DNA from: Polynucleobacter wuianus
GTDB lineage: Bacteria > Pseudomonadota > Gammaproteobacteria > Burkholderiales > Burkholderiaceae
Assembly (NCBI RefSeq): GCF_001659725.1
Contig: NZ_CP015922.1
Location: 2,144,887 to 2,208,886, forward strand
Reading direction: 5' to 3'
Length of the DNA stretch: 64,000 nucleotides
The notes below the pieces were generated by a model. It was given only the letters and a program-made list of their open reading frames with translations. It ran no database searches and was not told the DNA's origin. Made by a program: the position numbers and the translations under genes. Shown here one piece after another: positions 9,639 through 19,183 of this stretch (the stretch's first letter is position 1; each line of letters opens with the position of its first letter).

Positions 9639-9662
9639 GACTATTCAATTCTTTCGAAAACT

Positions 9663-10058
9663 TCACGACTGTTTAATACGGAATACTTCAACGCCTACTG
9701 AATGACAATCTGGGTAGACATCTGGTTTGGCAGTACTAACGCGGGCAGCCAAGACCTTAGGATGCAATAACATTGCAGTCACAATGTCGTCGCAAAAAGT
9801 TTCCTGTAGTTGAATATGGCCTTTAGAGGCTATCTCCTTTATGGTTTCACGCATAAAGTCGTAATCTACCACCTCATCCAATTGATCCTGCGTTGGTGTA
9901 TTCATCGCGAGTGGAATATATAAGTCCACATTCAAAATCACGCGCTGCTCGGCTTTCTTTTCAAAATCATGGACACCAATATTGATATAGATCTCGTAGT
10001 CACGCAAAAATAGACGGCGACAATCAATCAAGGCGGGATGGGAAAGAATTGCATGCAT
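9663..10058 (-). CDS. folB: Dihydroneopterin aldolase
   Basis: Folate pathway enzyme converting 7,8-dihydroneopterin to 6-hydroxymethyl-7,8-dihydropterin and glycolaldehyde. The protein has 131 residues, within the family range. Recognisable FolB elements are IYINIGVHDFEKKAEQRVILNVDL, here split as IYINIGVHDFE near 22-32 and QRVILNVDL near 38, the VVDYDF segment near 63 and the basic TAKPD..P segment near the end. It lies 14 bases downstream of a pteridine-reductase-like SDR gene, which fits pterin metabolism for both. Confidence 0.92.
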   Translation of the reverse strand: MHAILSHPALIDCRRLFLRDYEIYINIGVHDFEKKAEQRVILNVDLYIPLAMNTPTQDQLDEVVDYDFMRETIKEIASKGHIQLQETFCDDIVTAMLLHPKVLAARVSTAKPDVYPDCHSVGVEVFRIKQS

Positions 10059-10072
10059 GAATAATGACTTCT

Positions 10073-10882
10073 TTAATTTGTTTTGAACATCACATCACGT
10101 GATGAAGGTGATAAATGTTGGCCGCCATCCACATAAAGAGTGGTGCCAGTAATTGCACTTGAATCAGCCAAAAATACGGCGGCCTTTGCAATGTCTATTG
10201 GTGTAGATGACTTACCAAGCGGCGTCATTTGATGTGCCTTTGAGAAGCCCTCATAAGTTTGATCTCCAGATGGCAGCGAAATGCCCGGCGCTAAACCGAC
10301 CACTCTTAAGTGTGGAGCAAAATCCATTGCCAATATTTCAACTGAAGTTGCTAGCGCAGCCTTTGATAAGGTGTATGACAAATAATCGGGGTTAAGGTTG
10401 ATTAACTTTTGATCGAGCAATTGAATCACGGATGGAAGTTCATCCAACTTCTGAGCTTTGTCTCTTTGCAAGCCAAACATGAGCTGTGACAACAAAAGGG
10501 GCGCAGTTAAATTAACCTGCATATGCTCTTGCAAACTTTTAGCGCTCAGCGGCATATTGGAAATGGCTCGGTCATATTCAAAGATCGATGCGCTATTCAC
10601 TAAGCAGTGCAAATTAACAAATTGCTTACTCACTTGAGAAAAGAGATTCTGAGCTGCTCGCTCGTCAGCCAAATCAGCCTGAAAAGCTTCACCCTTTACA
10701 CCCAGCGCCTCTATTTGAGAAACGGTTTCCTGGGCCTCCTTCTCGGATCGCCCATAATGAACAGCTACATCCCATCCTTGGCGTGCGAATTGCAAAGCGA
10801 TTTCTCGACCTAAGCGCTTGGCAGCGCCGGTCACTAAAACGGCTTTTCGTTGCTGGGAAGGGGAGGTTGAACTGGGGTTCAA
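10073..10882 (-). CDS. Pteridine reductase-like short-chain dehydrogenase
   Basis: NADPH-dependent SDR. The cofactor motif TGAAKRLGREIA at 18-29 closely resembles PTR1-type pteridine reductases, where the Lys/Arg after the glycine turn favours NADPH. NSAS at 96-99 and the catalytic Tyr170-x3-Lys174 (YTLSK) are present. Its position directly before folB suggests a role in dihydropterin or dihydrofolate reduction, perhaps as a FolM/PTR1-type alternative. Substrate assignment is inference from motif and neighbour; other SDR activities cannot be excluded. Confidence 0.85.
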   Translation of the reverse strand: MNPSSTSPSQQRKAVLVTGAAKRLGREIALQFARQGWDVAVHYGRSEKEAQETVSQIEALGVKGEAFQADLADERAAQNLFSQVSKQFVNLHCLVNSASIFEYDRAISNMPLSAKSLQEHMQVNLTAPLLLSQLMFGLQRDKAQKLDELPSVIQLLDQKLINLNPDYLSYTLSKAALATSVEILAMDFAPHLRVVGLAPGISLPSGDQTYEGFSKAHQMTPLGKSSTPIDIAKAAVFLADSSAITGTTLYVDGGQHLSPSSRDVMFKTN

Positions 10883-10907
10883 TTAAATTCTCTTAGACTA
10901 GCGAGCT

Positions 10908-12095
10908 ATGGATATTACCTTGACCAGCCTCGAAACGGAGCACAGTGAGCTCCTGAAGGCCAAAATAGCCTCTCAGATCGCCTCCCAGAGCGGCTGGATG
11001 TCTTTTTCTCGTTATATGGAGATGGTCCTATACGAGCCCGGTATGGGCTATTACAGCGCGGGTGCTCATAAGCTAGGCTCTGGCGGGGACTTCACCACTG
11101 CGCCTGAGCTAAGCCCCTTATTTGGCGCAGCTATTTGCACAACACTGATTCCGGTTCTAGAGGGCCTCAAAGCGCAAGGTCTACCAACTCAAATTTTGGA
11201 ATTTGGTGCCGGCACTGGCAAGCTAGCAACATCCATCCTGGATCGGCTGCACGACTTAGGCTTCAACCTTGATCGCTATGACATAGTAGAAATCTCTCCT
11301 GACTTAGCGCAACGTCAGCAAGAACGCATTAATAAAACTATTGCCAAACTCAATGTCTCCACTCAATGTAATTGGCTTAATGCGCTACCTAAAGATTTTA
11401 AGGGAGTCATTCTTGCAAATGAAGTCATTGATGCGATTCCATGTGATGCCATCATTTATCAAAATGGATTTTGGTATTGGTATGGCGTTGCTTTTGAAAA
11501 TGACAAGCTTATCTGGAAGTCAGGATTACCTGTTGGGCAAGATTTACTTCCAGAAACGCTACTGAGCGGAAATTTTTCTGAAGGGTATATCACCGAACTA
11601 CATGCTCCAGCACAAGCATGGATGAGCCACGTTGCAAAGCACCTACATAGCGGCCTATTCTTAACTTTTGATTACGGCTTTCCAGAAAGTGAGTATTACC
11701 ACTCTCAAAGGCTTGAAGGCACGCTGATGGCACACCATCGTCATCATGCGATTCAAGATCCATTTCATCTTCCAGGCCTTTGCGATCTCACAACCCATGT
11801 AGAGTGGACGCAAATCGCCCGCAGTGCACTTGCGGAAAATGCTGATGATATTTTCCTCACAAACCAAGCCGCTTATTTATTAGATGCTGGCATTGGAGAT
11901 ATTGCCCTAGAGATCGCCGACCCTAATAACTCAGAAATATTCTTACCCATTTCAAACTCTTTACAAAAATTATTGTCTGAAGCCGAAATGGGAGAGCTGT
12001 TTAAAGCCTTTGCTTTTTCTAAAAACTTAAATCAGTTATTGCCCGGACAAACACTAGAGGATCTGCCTGGCTTACGTGGTAGAAATAGACTCTAA
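10908..12095 (+). CDS. SAM-dependent methyltransferase, MidA/NDUFAF7 family
   Basis: The 395-residue protein belongs to the family of mitochondrial NDUFAF7/MidA, which methylates an arginine of a complex I subunit during assembly. Visible marks are the start region SRYMEMVLYEPGMGYYSAG, the SAM-binding loop ILEFGAGTGKLA near 98, GVILANEVIDAIPC near 165 and the conserved FDYGFPESEYYH near 252. It starts 25 bases from the divergent SDR gene and ends 3 bases before the convergent cca gene. The bacterial substrate is not established, so complex I is an analogy; an NDUFA9-like protein is encoded nearby at 13226-14134. Confidence 0.9.
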   Translation: MDITLTSLETEHSELLKAKIASQIASQSGWMSFSRYMEMVLYEPGMGYYSAGAHKLGSGGDFTTAPELSPLFGAAICTTLIPVLEGLKAQGLPTQILEFGAGTGKLATSILDRLHDLGFNLDRYDIVEISPDLAQRQQERINKTIAKLNVSTQCNWLNALPKDFKGVILANEVIDAIPCDAIIYQNGFWYWYGVAFENDKLIWKSGLPVGQDLLPETLLSGNFSEGYITELHAPAQAWMSHVAKHLHSGLFLTFDYGFPESEYYHSQRLEGTLMAHHRHHAIQDPFHLPGLCDLTTHVEWTQIARSALAENADDIFLTNQAAYLLDAGIGDIALEIADPNNSEIFLPISNSLQKLLSEAEMGELFKAFAFSKNLNQLLPGQTLEDLPGLRGRNRL

Positions 12096-12098
12096 GAA

Positions 12099-13226
12099 TT
12101 ACGCATCCAGGGCGGCAGAAATTGCTGCCAATCTTGCCACTTCAAATGCACTGCCGATGCGCTCTCCATTTGAGCGATCCTGCGCAGCAACACCCGCAAT
12201 AATCTCAGCTGTATTCAGCGCCTGAGCATCACGCATTGCTTTGATCAAGAGAGAAGTATTGATTCCAATTTTTTGAGCAAGATTTAAGAGGGCATGTCCT
12301 CGATCAGGCTTGCGCCATACATCAGCACGATTAAACCAAGCCAAAACATTGACTGCCTGAAAAACGTTATTAGATTCATTGATGAAAGCAATTAACTCAC
12401 TAAAGATTTCGCTAAAGTCGCGAATCTCAATTGGCATACGAATACATTCTGCCCATGAGCGAATTTCATTGCCGGAAACATGCATGAGAACAATTGCACA
12501 GCGCTCATCCAAAGCCGTCCCAATTGAATCGAGATTCTGAATTAACTCCTCACGGAATTGTTCATGGGCCAGCTGTTCATTTAACGTTAGTGAAAGAATA
12601 GTTTTGGCAGCTCCAGTATTCAGCAGTACTTGGAACATATGCATCGGCTTTTTAGCCACTAAGCCTCTAGCAAGTTCTTGCCAGATACGCTCTGCTGATA
12701 ACGTATTTAATTCATTTGCTTGAACGATTGCCTTTAACGCAAGCATCGTTTCGTCGGCAACAGTAAATTCTGGAAAGCGTGCTGCAAAACGTGCAATACG
12801 CAATAAACGCAATGGATCTTCTGCAAACGCATCCGACACATGACGAAATACTTTTGCAGCCAAATCTTCTTGACCGTTATATGGATCCAAAATGGGGCCA
12901 ACTAATTCTCCATTTGCACCTACTTCTTGAGCCATTGCATTAATGGTTAAATCACGGCGCTCTAAGTCTTGTTCTAGGGTGACCGAAGGATCAGCATAAA
13001 AATGAAAGCCTTTATAGCCTTTGCCGGTTTTACGCTCAGTTCGCGCTAAAGCATATTCAGCCTGCGTTTCGGGATGAAGAAACACCGGAAAATCTTTCCC
13101 TACAGGGCGAAAGCCTTTAGCAAGCATCTCTTCCACGCTAGAGCCCACCACCACATAATCAATATCATGGACTGGCAGACCCATTAGGGTGTCTCGAATT
13201 GCCCCGCCAACGGCGTAAATCTTCAT
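12099..13226 (-). CDS. cca: CCA-adding tRNA nucleotidyltransferase, HD motif not seen
   Basis: Adds or repairs the 3' CCA of tRNAs. The class II nucleotidyltransferase head is clear: GGAIRDTLMG near 7, the metal-binding Asp pair in HDIDYVV at 20-26, RRDLTIN near 89 and RLLRIARFAARF near 140. E. coli Cca (about 412 residues) has a C-terminal HD phosphohydrolase domain. This 375-residue protein shows RCAIVLMHVSG where the HD motif would be expected, so the phosphatase/2',3'-phosphodiesterase activities are probably absent. It overlaps the next upstream gene by one base. Confidence 0.93.
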   Translation of the reverse strand: MKIYAVGGAIRDTLMGLPVHDIDYVVVGSSVEEMLAKGFRPVGKDFPVFLHPETQAEYALARTERKTGKGYKGFHFYADPSVTLEQDLERRDLTINAMAQEVGANGELVGPILDPYNGQEDLAAKVFRHVSDAFAEDPLRLLRIARFAARFPEFTVADETMLALKAIVQANELNTLSAERIWQELARGLVAKKPMHMFQVLLNTGAAKTILSLTLNEQLAHEQFREELIQNLDSIGTALDERCAIVLMHVSGNEIRSWAECIRMPIEIRDFSEIFSELIAFINESNNVFQAVNVLAWFNRADVWRKPDRGHALLNLAQKIGINTSLLIKAMRDAQALNTAEIIAGVAAQDRSNGERIGSAFEVARLAAISAALDA

Positions 13227-14134
13227 TACTGCATGCCCTCCAAACGGCGACGACTTATTTTGAATACTTCAGTTAAGGCATCTATTCCATTTGACGGCAA
13301 AATATTCGGCAACTGCATAGAGGCAATGTTATCGCGCGACATCAGAGTTGGACCAGGCAAGAATTCAAAGGCTAGGGCCTGCAGGTAGCCAACAAATGCT
13401 GGCACAGGAATAATGGCACATGAAGTTTTTGCTTTGTGAGCAGCAAATTCAACAATCTCTTTCATCGTGTAGACCGAAGGACCCACTAAGTCATAAGATT
13501 GATGGATTGTTTGCGGCATCGTCAATGCCTTTATAAATGCAGTTGCAACATCATCCACACTCACTGGCTGAAACCTTGCTTGATAGTTGGCTAAAGGCAT
13601 TGCTGGAAATAATTTGGTGAGCTTAGCAAACAAATTTATGAATTGATCTTGTTCACCAAAAATGACTGAGGGTCTAAAAATAGTCCAGTCTAGATTGCTA
13701 GCCTTCACTGCAGCCTCACCATCTCCTTTGCTACGCTGATACATCGAAGGGCCCTTAGAGTCCGCACCTAATGCGCTCATATGTAAGTAGCGCTTTAGGC
13801 CATGCACCTGCATTGCAGTAATAATATTTTTTGGCAGATCCACATGTGCGGCCTTGAATACTTTGCCATAGGGCTGAGCAGGCTTATCGTGCAACACACC
13901 TACCAAATTAATAACTGCTCCATTGGGTCTTATGCGAGCACACAAAGACTGCAATTCATCAAAGTCATGAACATCAGCATCCTCAATATAAATCTTGGGT
14001 AGCATACGTAGCTCACGACCTGAGTTGGGACGGCTAGATGGAATTAATACTGAATAGCCGGCAAACTGCAGCTGTGCAGCCATTACGCGACCTACAAAAC
14101 CGTTGCCGCCAATTAGCAGAATGTCATATTGCAT
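13226..14134 (-). CDS. NAD(P)-binding epimerase-like protein, complex I NDUFA9-related
   Basis: An atypical short-chain dehydrogenase of 302 residues with the Rossmann motif GGNGFVGR at 9-16 and the segments VINLVGVLHDKP, HMSALGADSKGPSMYQRSK and FRPSVIFGEQDQF, which are typical of the NDUFA9/YbjT-like atypical SDRs. The SDR Tyr-x3-Lys appears as YQRSK. In bacteria the role is not settled; binding of quinone or NADPH near the respiratory chain is often assumed. It ends where cca begins (1-base overlap) and follows the lytic transglycosylase gene by 23 bases. Confidence 0.85.
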   Translation of the reverse strand: MQYDILLIGGNGFVGRVMAAQLQFAGYSVLIPSSRPNSGRELRMLPKIYIEDADVHDFDELQSLCARIRPNGAVINLVGVLHDKPAQPYGKVFKAAHVDLPKNIITAMQVHGLKRYLHMSALGADSKGPSMYQRSKGDGEAAVKASNLDWTIFRPSVIFGEQDQFINLFAKLTKLFPAMPLANYQARFQPVSVDDVATAFIKALTMPQTIHQSYDLVGPSVYTMKEIVEFAAHKAKTSCAIIPVPAFVGYLQALAFEFLPGPTLMSRDNIASMQLPNILPSNGIDALTEVFKISRRRLEGMQ

Positions 14135-14157
14135 AGAACCCCTAGGTTTCAGTACGT

Positions 14158-16116
14158 TTAAGGTAACTCAGACTGTGTAGCCGCTTTTGGTGTGATGACC
14201 CCTAAACGCTGTTTCAATGATTGCGTCTGCCCATTCATTACGGATGAATAGTAATTTGCATTAGACAGCACATTTTTTACATAGGTGCGAGTCTCAGTGA
14301 ATGGAATGGTTTCAGCAAAAATGGCCCCCTCAGTAGGGCTAGTCAATTTTTCGCGCCAAGCCTTAGAGCGTGAGGGCCCCGCGTTATAAGCAGCGGAGGC
14401 TAAAACCCAAGAACCATCTAAATCAATTAACACCATATTGAGATAGTTGCTACCCAGAGTCAGGTTGGTATTGGTATCGCTTAACTTATCGTTGGTGTAA
14501 TTGGTCATGCCAATTTTTTTAGCCACATACTTTGCAGTATTGGGCATCACCTGCATCAGTCCGGAAGCGCCTACTGATGAAGATGCATTCATGATGAATC
14601 GTGATTCTTGGCGAATGAGTCCATAGGCCCAAGCGAGATTCAAATCGATCTGCCTTGCAATGGGTGATAACTCATCCCGATATGGCGTTGGGTAACGCAG
14701 ACTAAAGTCATGCTCCTGTTTTGTACGGTCAGCCGTATTGACCACGCGATCATACAAATTAATGCGCTTGGCATATTCCGCGGCAGCTAATAATTGCTTA
14801 TCAGTCATATTGCGTAATTCCCAATTCCACTCACGATTACCTTCAAAGCGCAAGTTCATTGCATACAAACGCTCGCCACGAATAAAGCCTTTGCGAGTAG
14901 CCATCGCATCAATCTCTTGCTCGGTCACCTTGGTACGTGCTGGCGCATGATTAGACTTGCCTAACTCTTCACGGGCCAGTTGACCATAGAAGTTATACTG
15001 CTCGGCAATCAATTCAAAGCTATCTTTGGCCTTTGCGTCCTGGCCTTCGGCTTTCAGTGCGCGCCCATACCAATAAGTCCATGCTGGATCTTTACTGCGC
15101 ACGACAGGATTCATACCGTCGATCGCATTCTTTACGAGAACCCAATCTTTTGCACGTAAGCCTGCTCTTACCTTCCACTCCTGCGACTCAACAGAGAGTA
15201 GTTCGTTATAGCCTAGCTCTTGTTGCAAACGATAGGCATCATCTGCGTTGGGGTCTAATTTCTTCGCCAGAAATTGGCCAATCACACCCCAAGCAACTGC
15301 TTGATTTTCTTTGCTATAGCGTGAAGATGTTTGCAAGAAATCACGGTAAGCTTTTGATGGATCAGCCTTAGCCGCTTTCACAATATCTCCAATAGGATCA
15401 TCGCCACCAAGACGCTTAGCCATGGTGTCAAAACCTCTTTCACTAGCCGCGCGACCAATTGCCTTAGCCTCGCTTGGCGTCATGCCGCCAGCTGCTACTA
15501 ATGAAGGCACCAGCTCCTGACAGGCTTGGCCAAAATAACTTGGATCTAGTAATACTGCGCGCGAATCAATTGCTAACTTTGTTGGATTTTCGCCTTGCGA
15601 TAATTTAGATAACAAGGAATAACACTTCACTTGAGTGTCATCATCTAGAACAAACTTGGCATACTCTGCATCAAAACGCACCCAGTCTTTTCTCTTGCCC
15701 AAAACCAATAGCCAGTCATTGCGCAAGCGGTCTGCTAGAGCCGTTCCTTGGTATTGATTTAAGAATGCAACTACTTGCGCATCAGCACTGTAATCATTTC
15801 GGGCACCACCCGCACTATCAAACAACTGAGGCTTAATGCGAAAGTAAGCAACATAGTCATCAAAAGGGTAATTCGCTAAATTAGATGACAACTGCTGTGT
15901 ACGAAATACATCATTTTTTCTAGCCGCTTCACGAAGATCAATAAACATCCGATCGGTGTCAGTAATTTCAGCAGGGGTAGCCTTACTCTCGTAGGATTTA
16001 GGTAAAACTGGCTTCTTGGACTTCTCAGCAAATGTATAGGGCGCATTAAGGGCTAGGCCCAACACCAGAATCTTTACCCATTGATGGTATTTGCGAGTTT
16101 TTAACTGCTTTTTCAC
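14158..16116 (-). CDS. slt: Soluble periplasmic lytic murein transglycosylase (Slt70 type)
   Basis: Cleaves peptidoglycan glycan strands with formation of 1,6-anhydro-muropeptides in the periplasm. A Sec signal peptide spans about 1-30 (WVKILVLGLALNAPYTFA). A long alpha-superhelical, TPR-like region follows, then the C-terminal SLT domain with catalytic Glu504 in RQESRF, GLMQVMPNTAK and AYNAGPSR. The length of 652 residues matches Slt70. The anhydromuropeptides it releases are the substrates of AmpG, also encoded in this window. Confidence 0.94.
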   Translation of the reverse strand: MKKQLKTRKYHQWVKILVLGLALNAPYTFAEKSKKPVLPKSYESKATPAEITDTDRMFIDLREAARKNDVFRTQQLSSNLANYPFDDYVAYFRIKPQLFDSAGGARNDYSADAQVVAFLNQYQGTALADRLRNDWLLVLGKRKDWVRFDAEYAKFVLDDDTQVKCYSLLSKLSQGENPTKLAIDSRAVLLDPSYFGQACQELVPSLVAAGGMTPSEAKAIGRAASERGFDTMAKRLGGDDPIGDIVKAAKADPSKAYRDFLQTSSRYSKENQAVAWGVIGQFLAKKLDPNADDAYRLQQELGYNELLSVESQEWKVRAGLRAKDWVLVKNAIDGMNPVVRSKDPAWTYWYGRALKAEGQDAKAKDSFELIAEQYNFYGQLAREELGKSNHAPARTKVTEQEIDAMATRKGFIRGERLYAMNLRFEGNREWNWELRNMTDKQLLAAAEYAKRINLYDRVVNTADRTKQEHDFSLRYPTPYRDELSPIARQIDLNLAWAYGLIRQESRFIMNASSSVGASGLMQVMPNTAKYVAKKIGMTNYTNDKLSDTNTNLTLGSNYLNMVLIDLDGSWVLASAAYNAGPSRSKAWREKLTSPTEGAIFAETIPFTETRTYVKNVLSNANYYSSVMNGQTQSLKQRLGVITPKAATQSELP

Positions 16117-16194
16117 GATCCAACCCTATATTGATAAATTAGGCATTCTCGTTGCGCTAACTTGATTACTATATCTTCTAATTTTCGCCTGATA

Positions 16195-16821
16195 ATGCAC
16201 GATATGCACGGTAATTCACCAAAAACTCTTCGCCAGGAATTATTAAAGCAACGCAAACAATTTGCAGCTAGCGAAAGGTATACCCAAATAAAGGATCTCT
16301 TAGCTGCAGACTTAAAGCGGTTTTTAGCAACTGATGGCAGCTCTGTGCAAACTATCGCACTCTATTGGCCCATTCTAGATGAGTTAGATTTGCGCCCCAG
16401 CATGATTACATGGTCAAAAAATGTGCCTGGACGTCGACTTACCCTCCCCTATGCGCGCCCCGACAAGCATCTTGATTTTTATGAATGGAAGGATGGGGAT
16501 AGCCTCATTCCTAGCGCGCACAATGTTCCAGAACCTGACCCTAGTAACCTGAATAGACCAGCGCTACAGCCTGACTGCATTCTGATCCCTTGTGTTGGTT
16601 GGTCTAGCTCAACTGTAAACGGTAAAACTCACTACTGGCGCCTAGGCTACGGGGGCGGTTACTTTGACCGAACCCTTGCTGATCTTAGGAAAAAAAATCC
16701 CAAACTGATTTGCATTGGGATTGGGTTTGACTGGCAGAAGCTAGATGATGACCAATGGTCGGCTCAAACTCATGATGAGCCTTTAGATCTACTGCTTACT
16801 GAATCAGGCTTACTTCGTTAA
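16195..16821 (+). CDS. 5-formyltetrahydrofolate cyclo-ligase
   Basis: Converts 5-formyl-THF to 5,10-methenyl-THF with ATP, returning stored folate to the one-carbon pool. The family signature RLGYGGGYFDRTL near 159 is intact, and IPCVGWS precedes it. The ATG at 16195 gives 208 residues; an in-frame TTG 33 bases upstream and a second ATG at 16204 are alternatives. Its 3' end overlaps the convergent metF gene by 12 bases, an apt neighbour because metF consumes the methylene-THF derived from its product. Confidence 0.92.
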   Translation: MHDMHGNSPKTLRQELLKQRKQFAASERYTQIKDLLAADLKRFLATDGSSVQTIALYWPILDELDLRPSMITWSKNVPGRRLTLPYARPDKHLDFYEWKDGDSLIPSAHNVPEPDPSNLNRPALQPDCILIPCVGWSSSTVNGKTHYWRLGYGGGYFDRTLADLRKKNPKLICIGIGFDWQKLDDDQWSAQTHDEPLDLLLTESGLLR

Positions 16822-17640
16822 ATCTAAGTTATCTGCGATTGCCAAAACCGCATCAGCCTGATTCAAAGAATAGAAATGCAAGCCTGGTGCACCAGCAGTC
16901 AAAAGCTGATCACATAAATCCGTAACCACCTCTTCACCAAACGCACGAATAGAATCAATGTCGTCACCATAAGACTGAAGACGCAAACGAATCCAACGCG
17001 GAATCTCGGCGCCACAAGCGTCTGAAAAACGTAGCAACTGAGTGCTATTGGTAATCGGCATAATCCCGGCAATGATTGGCTGAGTAACGCCTAAGTCATA
17101 AGCCTCATCTACAAAACGAAAGTAGGCATCACTGTTGTAGAAATACTGAGTCACAGCAGAATTGGCGCCGGCCTTCATTTTTTGCGCAAAGAAATCAATA
17201 TCGCTTGCAGGCGACTTTGCCTGCGGATGAGTCTCAGGGTAAGCAGCCACGTCAATATGAAACCAGTTACCTGTTTCAGATCGAATAAATGCTACTAACT
17301 CATTGGCATGATGAAACTCACCATACTGGCCCATGCCAGAGGGCAGGTCGCCACGCAAAGCAACAATCCGCTTTACGCCTATCGCTTGATACTGCTTCAA
17401 CATTTCCCTCACGCTGTCACGTGAGCTACCAACACAAGATAAGTGAGGAGCAACTGCAGCACCTGCCGCATGAATATCGCTCACCACTTTTAATGTGCCA
17501 GACTGAGTAGAGCCGCCAGCACCAAAAGTCACGGAATAAAACGAGGGCTTGAGGGTTTCGCTAAAACGCTCACGCACGAGATGCAACTTATTCTCACCTT
17601 CAGGTGTTTTTGGAGGAAAGAACTCGACGCTTAATTCCAT
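16810..17640 (-). CDS. metF: 5,10-methylenetetrahydrofolate reductase
   Basis: FAD-dependent enzyme that makes 5-methyl-THF for methionine synthesis. The 276 residues fit the bacterial single-domain type. Diagnostic segments are ELSVEFFPPKTPEGE at the N-terminus (catalytic Glu in FFPP context), VTFGAGGSTQ, LRGDLP, AYPETHPQA and QYFYNSDAYFRFVD. The gene lies 30 bases downstream of ahcY on the same strand, so it may be co-expressed with ahcY and share control by the SAH riboswitch. Confidence 0.96.
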   Translation of the reverse strand: MELSVEFFPPKTPEGENKLHLVRERFSETLKPSFYSVTFGAGGSTQSGTLKVVSDIHAAGAAVAPHLSCVGSSRDSVREMLKQYQAIGVKRIVALRGDLPSGMGQYGEFHHANELVAFIRSETGNWFHIDVAAYPETHPQAKSPASDIDFFAQKMKAGANSAVTQYFYNSDAYFRFVDEAYDLGVTQPIIAGIMPITNSTQLLRFSDACGAEIPRWIRLRLQSYGDDIDSIRAFGEEVVTDLCDQLLTAGAPGLHFYSLNQADAVLAIADNLDLTK

Positions 17641-17670
17641 GATCTTGGGCCTAAATATTTATTGAATGAA

Positions 17671-19116
17671 TTAATAGCGATAGTGATCAGCCTTATATGG
17701 GCCTTCCTTCGTTACGCCAATATAAGAAGCTTGCTGATCAGTCAATTCCGTCAACTGTGCATTGAGCTTCTTCAACTGCAAGCGTGCAACTTTCTCATCC
17801 AAATGCTTAGGTAATGTGTAAACACCAATTGGGTATTTATTTGTGCCTACTGCATTCCATAATTCAATTTGTGCAATCACTTGGTTTGCAAATGAAGAGC
17901 TCATCACATATGAAGGATGGCCTGTACCGCAACCCAGATTCACCAAGCGGCCCTTAGCCAAAATGATGATGCGCTTCTCTGGCTGACCATTGCTTGCCGG
18001 AAAAATGACATGGTCAACTTGTGGCTTGATCTCTTCCCACTTGTACTTTTCGATGCCCGCAACATCAATCTCATTATCAAAGTGACCGATATTACAAACA
18101 ATGGCTTGGTCTTTCATCTTGGCCATATGATCATGAGTGATTACATGATAGTTACCAGTTGCTGAAACGAAGATATCGGCTTTATCAGCGGCGTAATCCA
18201 TCGTTACAACACGGTAGCCTTCCATCGCAGCTTGTAATGCGCAAATTGGATCGACTTCAGTTACCCAAACTTGAGCAGACAAGGCACGTAATGCTTGTGC
18301 AGAGCCCTTGCCTACATCGCCGTAACCACAAACTACTGCAACCTTACCAGCGATCATTACATCAGTAGCGCGCTTAATTGCATCAACCAAAGATTCACGG
18401 CAACCATAAAGATTGTCGAACTTACTTTTGGTTACAGAATCATTAACGTTAATTGCCGGGAACTTTAACTCATCCTTAGCAAACATCTGATACAAGCGAT
18501 GCACACCAGTGGTGGTTTCTTCAGTAACGCCTTTTACTTTTTCTAAACGGGTTGAATACCAAGTTGGATCTTGTGCCAATTTTTTCTTAATGGCAGAGAA
18601 TAAAATCGTCTCTTCTTCGCTAGTTGGATGATTCAAGCAGGCTTGATCCTTTTCAGCGCGAGCGCCAAGGTGTAACAACAAAGTCGCATCGCCGCCATCA
18701 TCCAAAATCATATTTGTAAATCCACCATCAGCCCATTCAAAAATGCGATGGGTAAAGTCCCAGTATTGCTCAAGGGTTTCACCTTTGATTGCATAGACCG
18801 GTGTGCCATTAGCAGCGATTGCTGCAGCAGCATGGTCTTGGGTTGAGAAAATATTGCAAGATGCCCATTGCACTTCAGCACCAAGCGCCTCGAGAGTCTC
18901 AATTAGCACTGCAGTTTGAATGGTCATGTGCAATGAACCGGTGATGCGCGCACCACGTAATGGCTGTTGTGCAGCAAACTCATCGCGAATTGCGATCAAG
19001 CCAGGCATCTCAGTTTCAGCAATCGCAATTTCTTTGCGGCCAAAGTCAGCCAAAGAAATATCTGCAATTGCGCAACGAGTTGCAACAAAGTTATTTAAGT
19101 CAGAAACGGTATTCAT
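17671..19116 (-). CDS. ahcY: S-adenosylhomocysteine hydrolase
   Basis: Splits S-adenosylhomocysteine to adenosine and homocysteine, relieving product inhibition of methyltransferases. Family marks: LHMTIQTAVLIETL, NIFSTQDHAAAAIA, the NAD-binding loop VVCGYGDVGKGSA and the C-terminal PYKADHYRY with the Lys-Tyr that contacts NAD of the partner subunit. The ATG at 19116 (MNTVSDLNNFVATR) gives 481 residues and has GGAG 6 bases upstream. A longer frame of 20 more residues runs through the RBS hairpin and was rejected. The leader holds an SAH riboswitch. metF follows by 30 bases. Confidence 0.97.
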   Translation of the reverse strand: MNTVSDLNNFVATRCAIADISLADFGRKEIAIAETEMPGLIAIRDEFAAQQPLRGARITGSLHMTIQTAVLIETLEALGAEVQWASCNIFSTQDHAAAAIAANGTPVYAIKGETLEQYWDFTHRIFEWADGGFTNMILDDGGDATLLLHLGARAEKDQACLNHPTSEEETILFSAIKKKLAQDPTWYSTRLEKVKGVTEETTTGVHRLYQMFAKDELKFPAINVNDSVTKSKFDNLYGCRESLVDAIKRATDVMIAGKVAVVCGYGDVGKGSAQALRALSAQVWVTEVDPICALQAAMEGYRVVTMDYAADKADIFVSATGNYHVITHDHMAKMKDQAIVCNIGHFDNEIDVAGIEKYKWEEIKPQVDHVIFPASNGQPEKRIIILAKGRLVNLGCGTGHPSYVMSSSFANQVIAQIELWNAVGTNKYPIGVYTLPKHLDEKVARLQLKKLNAQLTELTDQQASYIGVTKEGPYKADHYRY

Positions 19117-19121
19117 TAATG

Positions 19122-19150
19122 CTCCAGCTAAATACGATCCAATGCTGGAG
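19122..19150 (-). promoter_or_regulatory. RBS-sequestering hairpin of the ahcY leader
   Basis: On the RNA strand CTCCAGC (19150-19144) pairs perfectly with GCTGGAG (19128-19122) across a 15-base loop. The second arm is the Shine-Dalgarno sequence, 5 bases before the ahcY ATG. A second 7-bp hairpin just upstream (CTCGCTA/TAGCGAG, 19187-19181 and 19163-19157) shares bases with the 3' strand of riboswitch stem P2. The two are therefore a credible expression platform in which the unbound state keeps the RBS closed. The switching order is inference. Confidence 0.75.
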
Positions 19151-19183
19151 TGCAAACTCGCTAGCCGTTGAATCATGGGTTAG

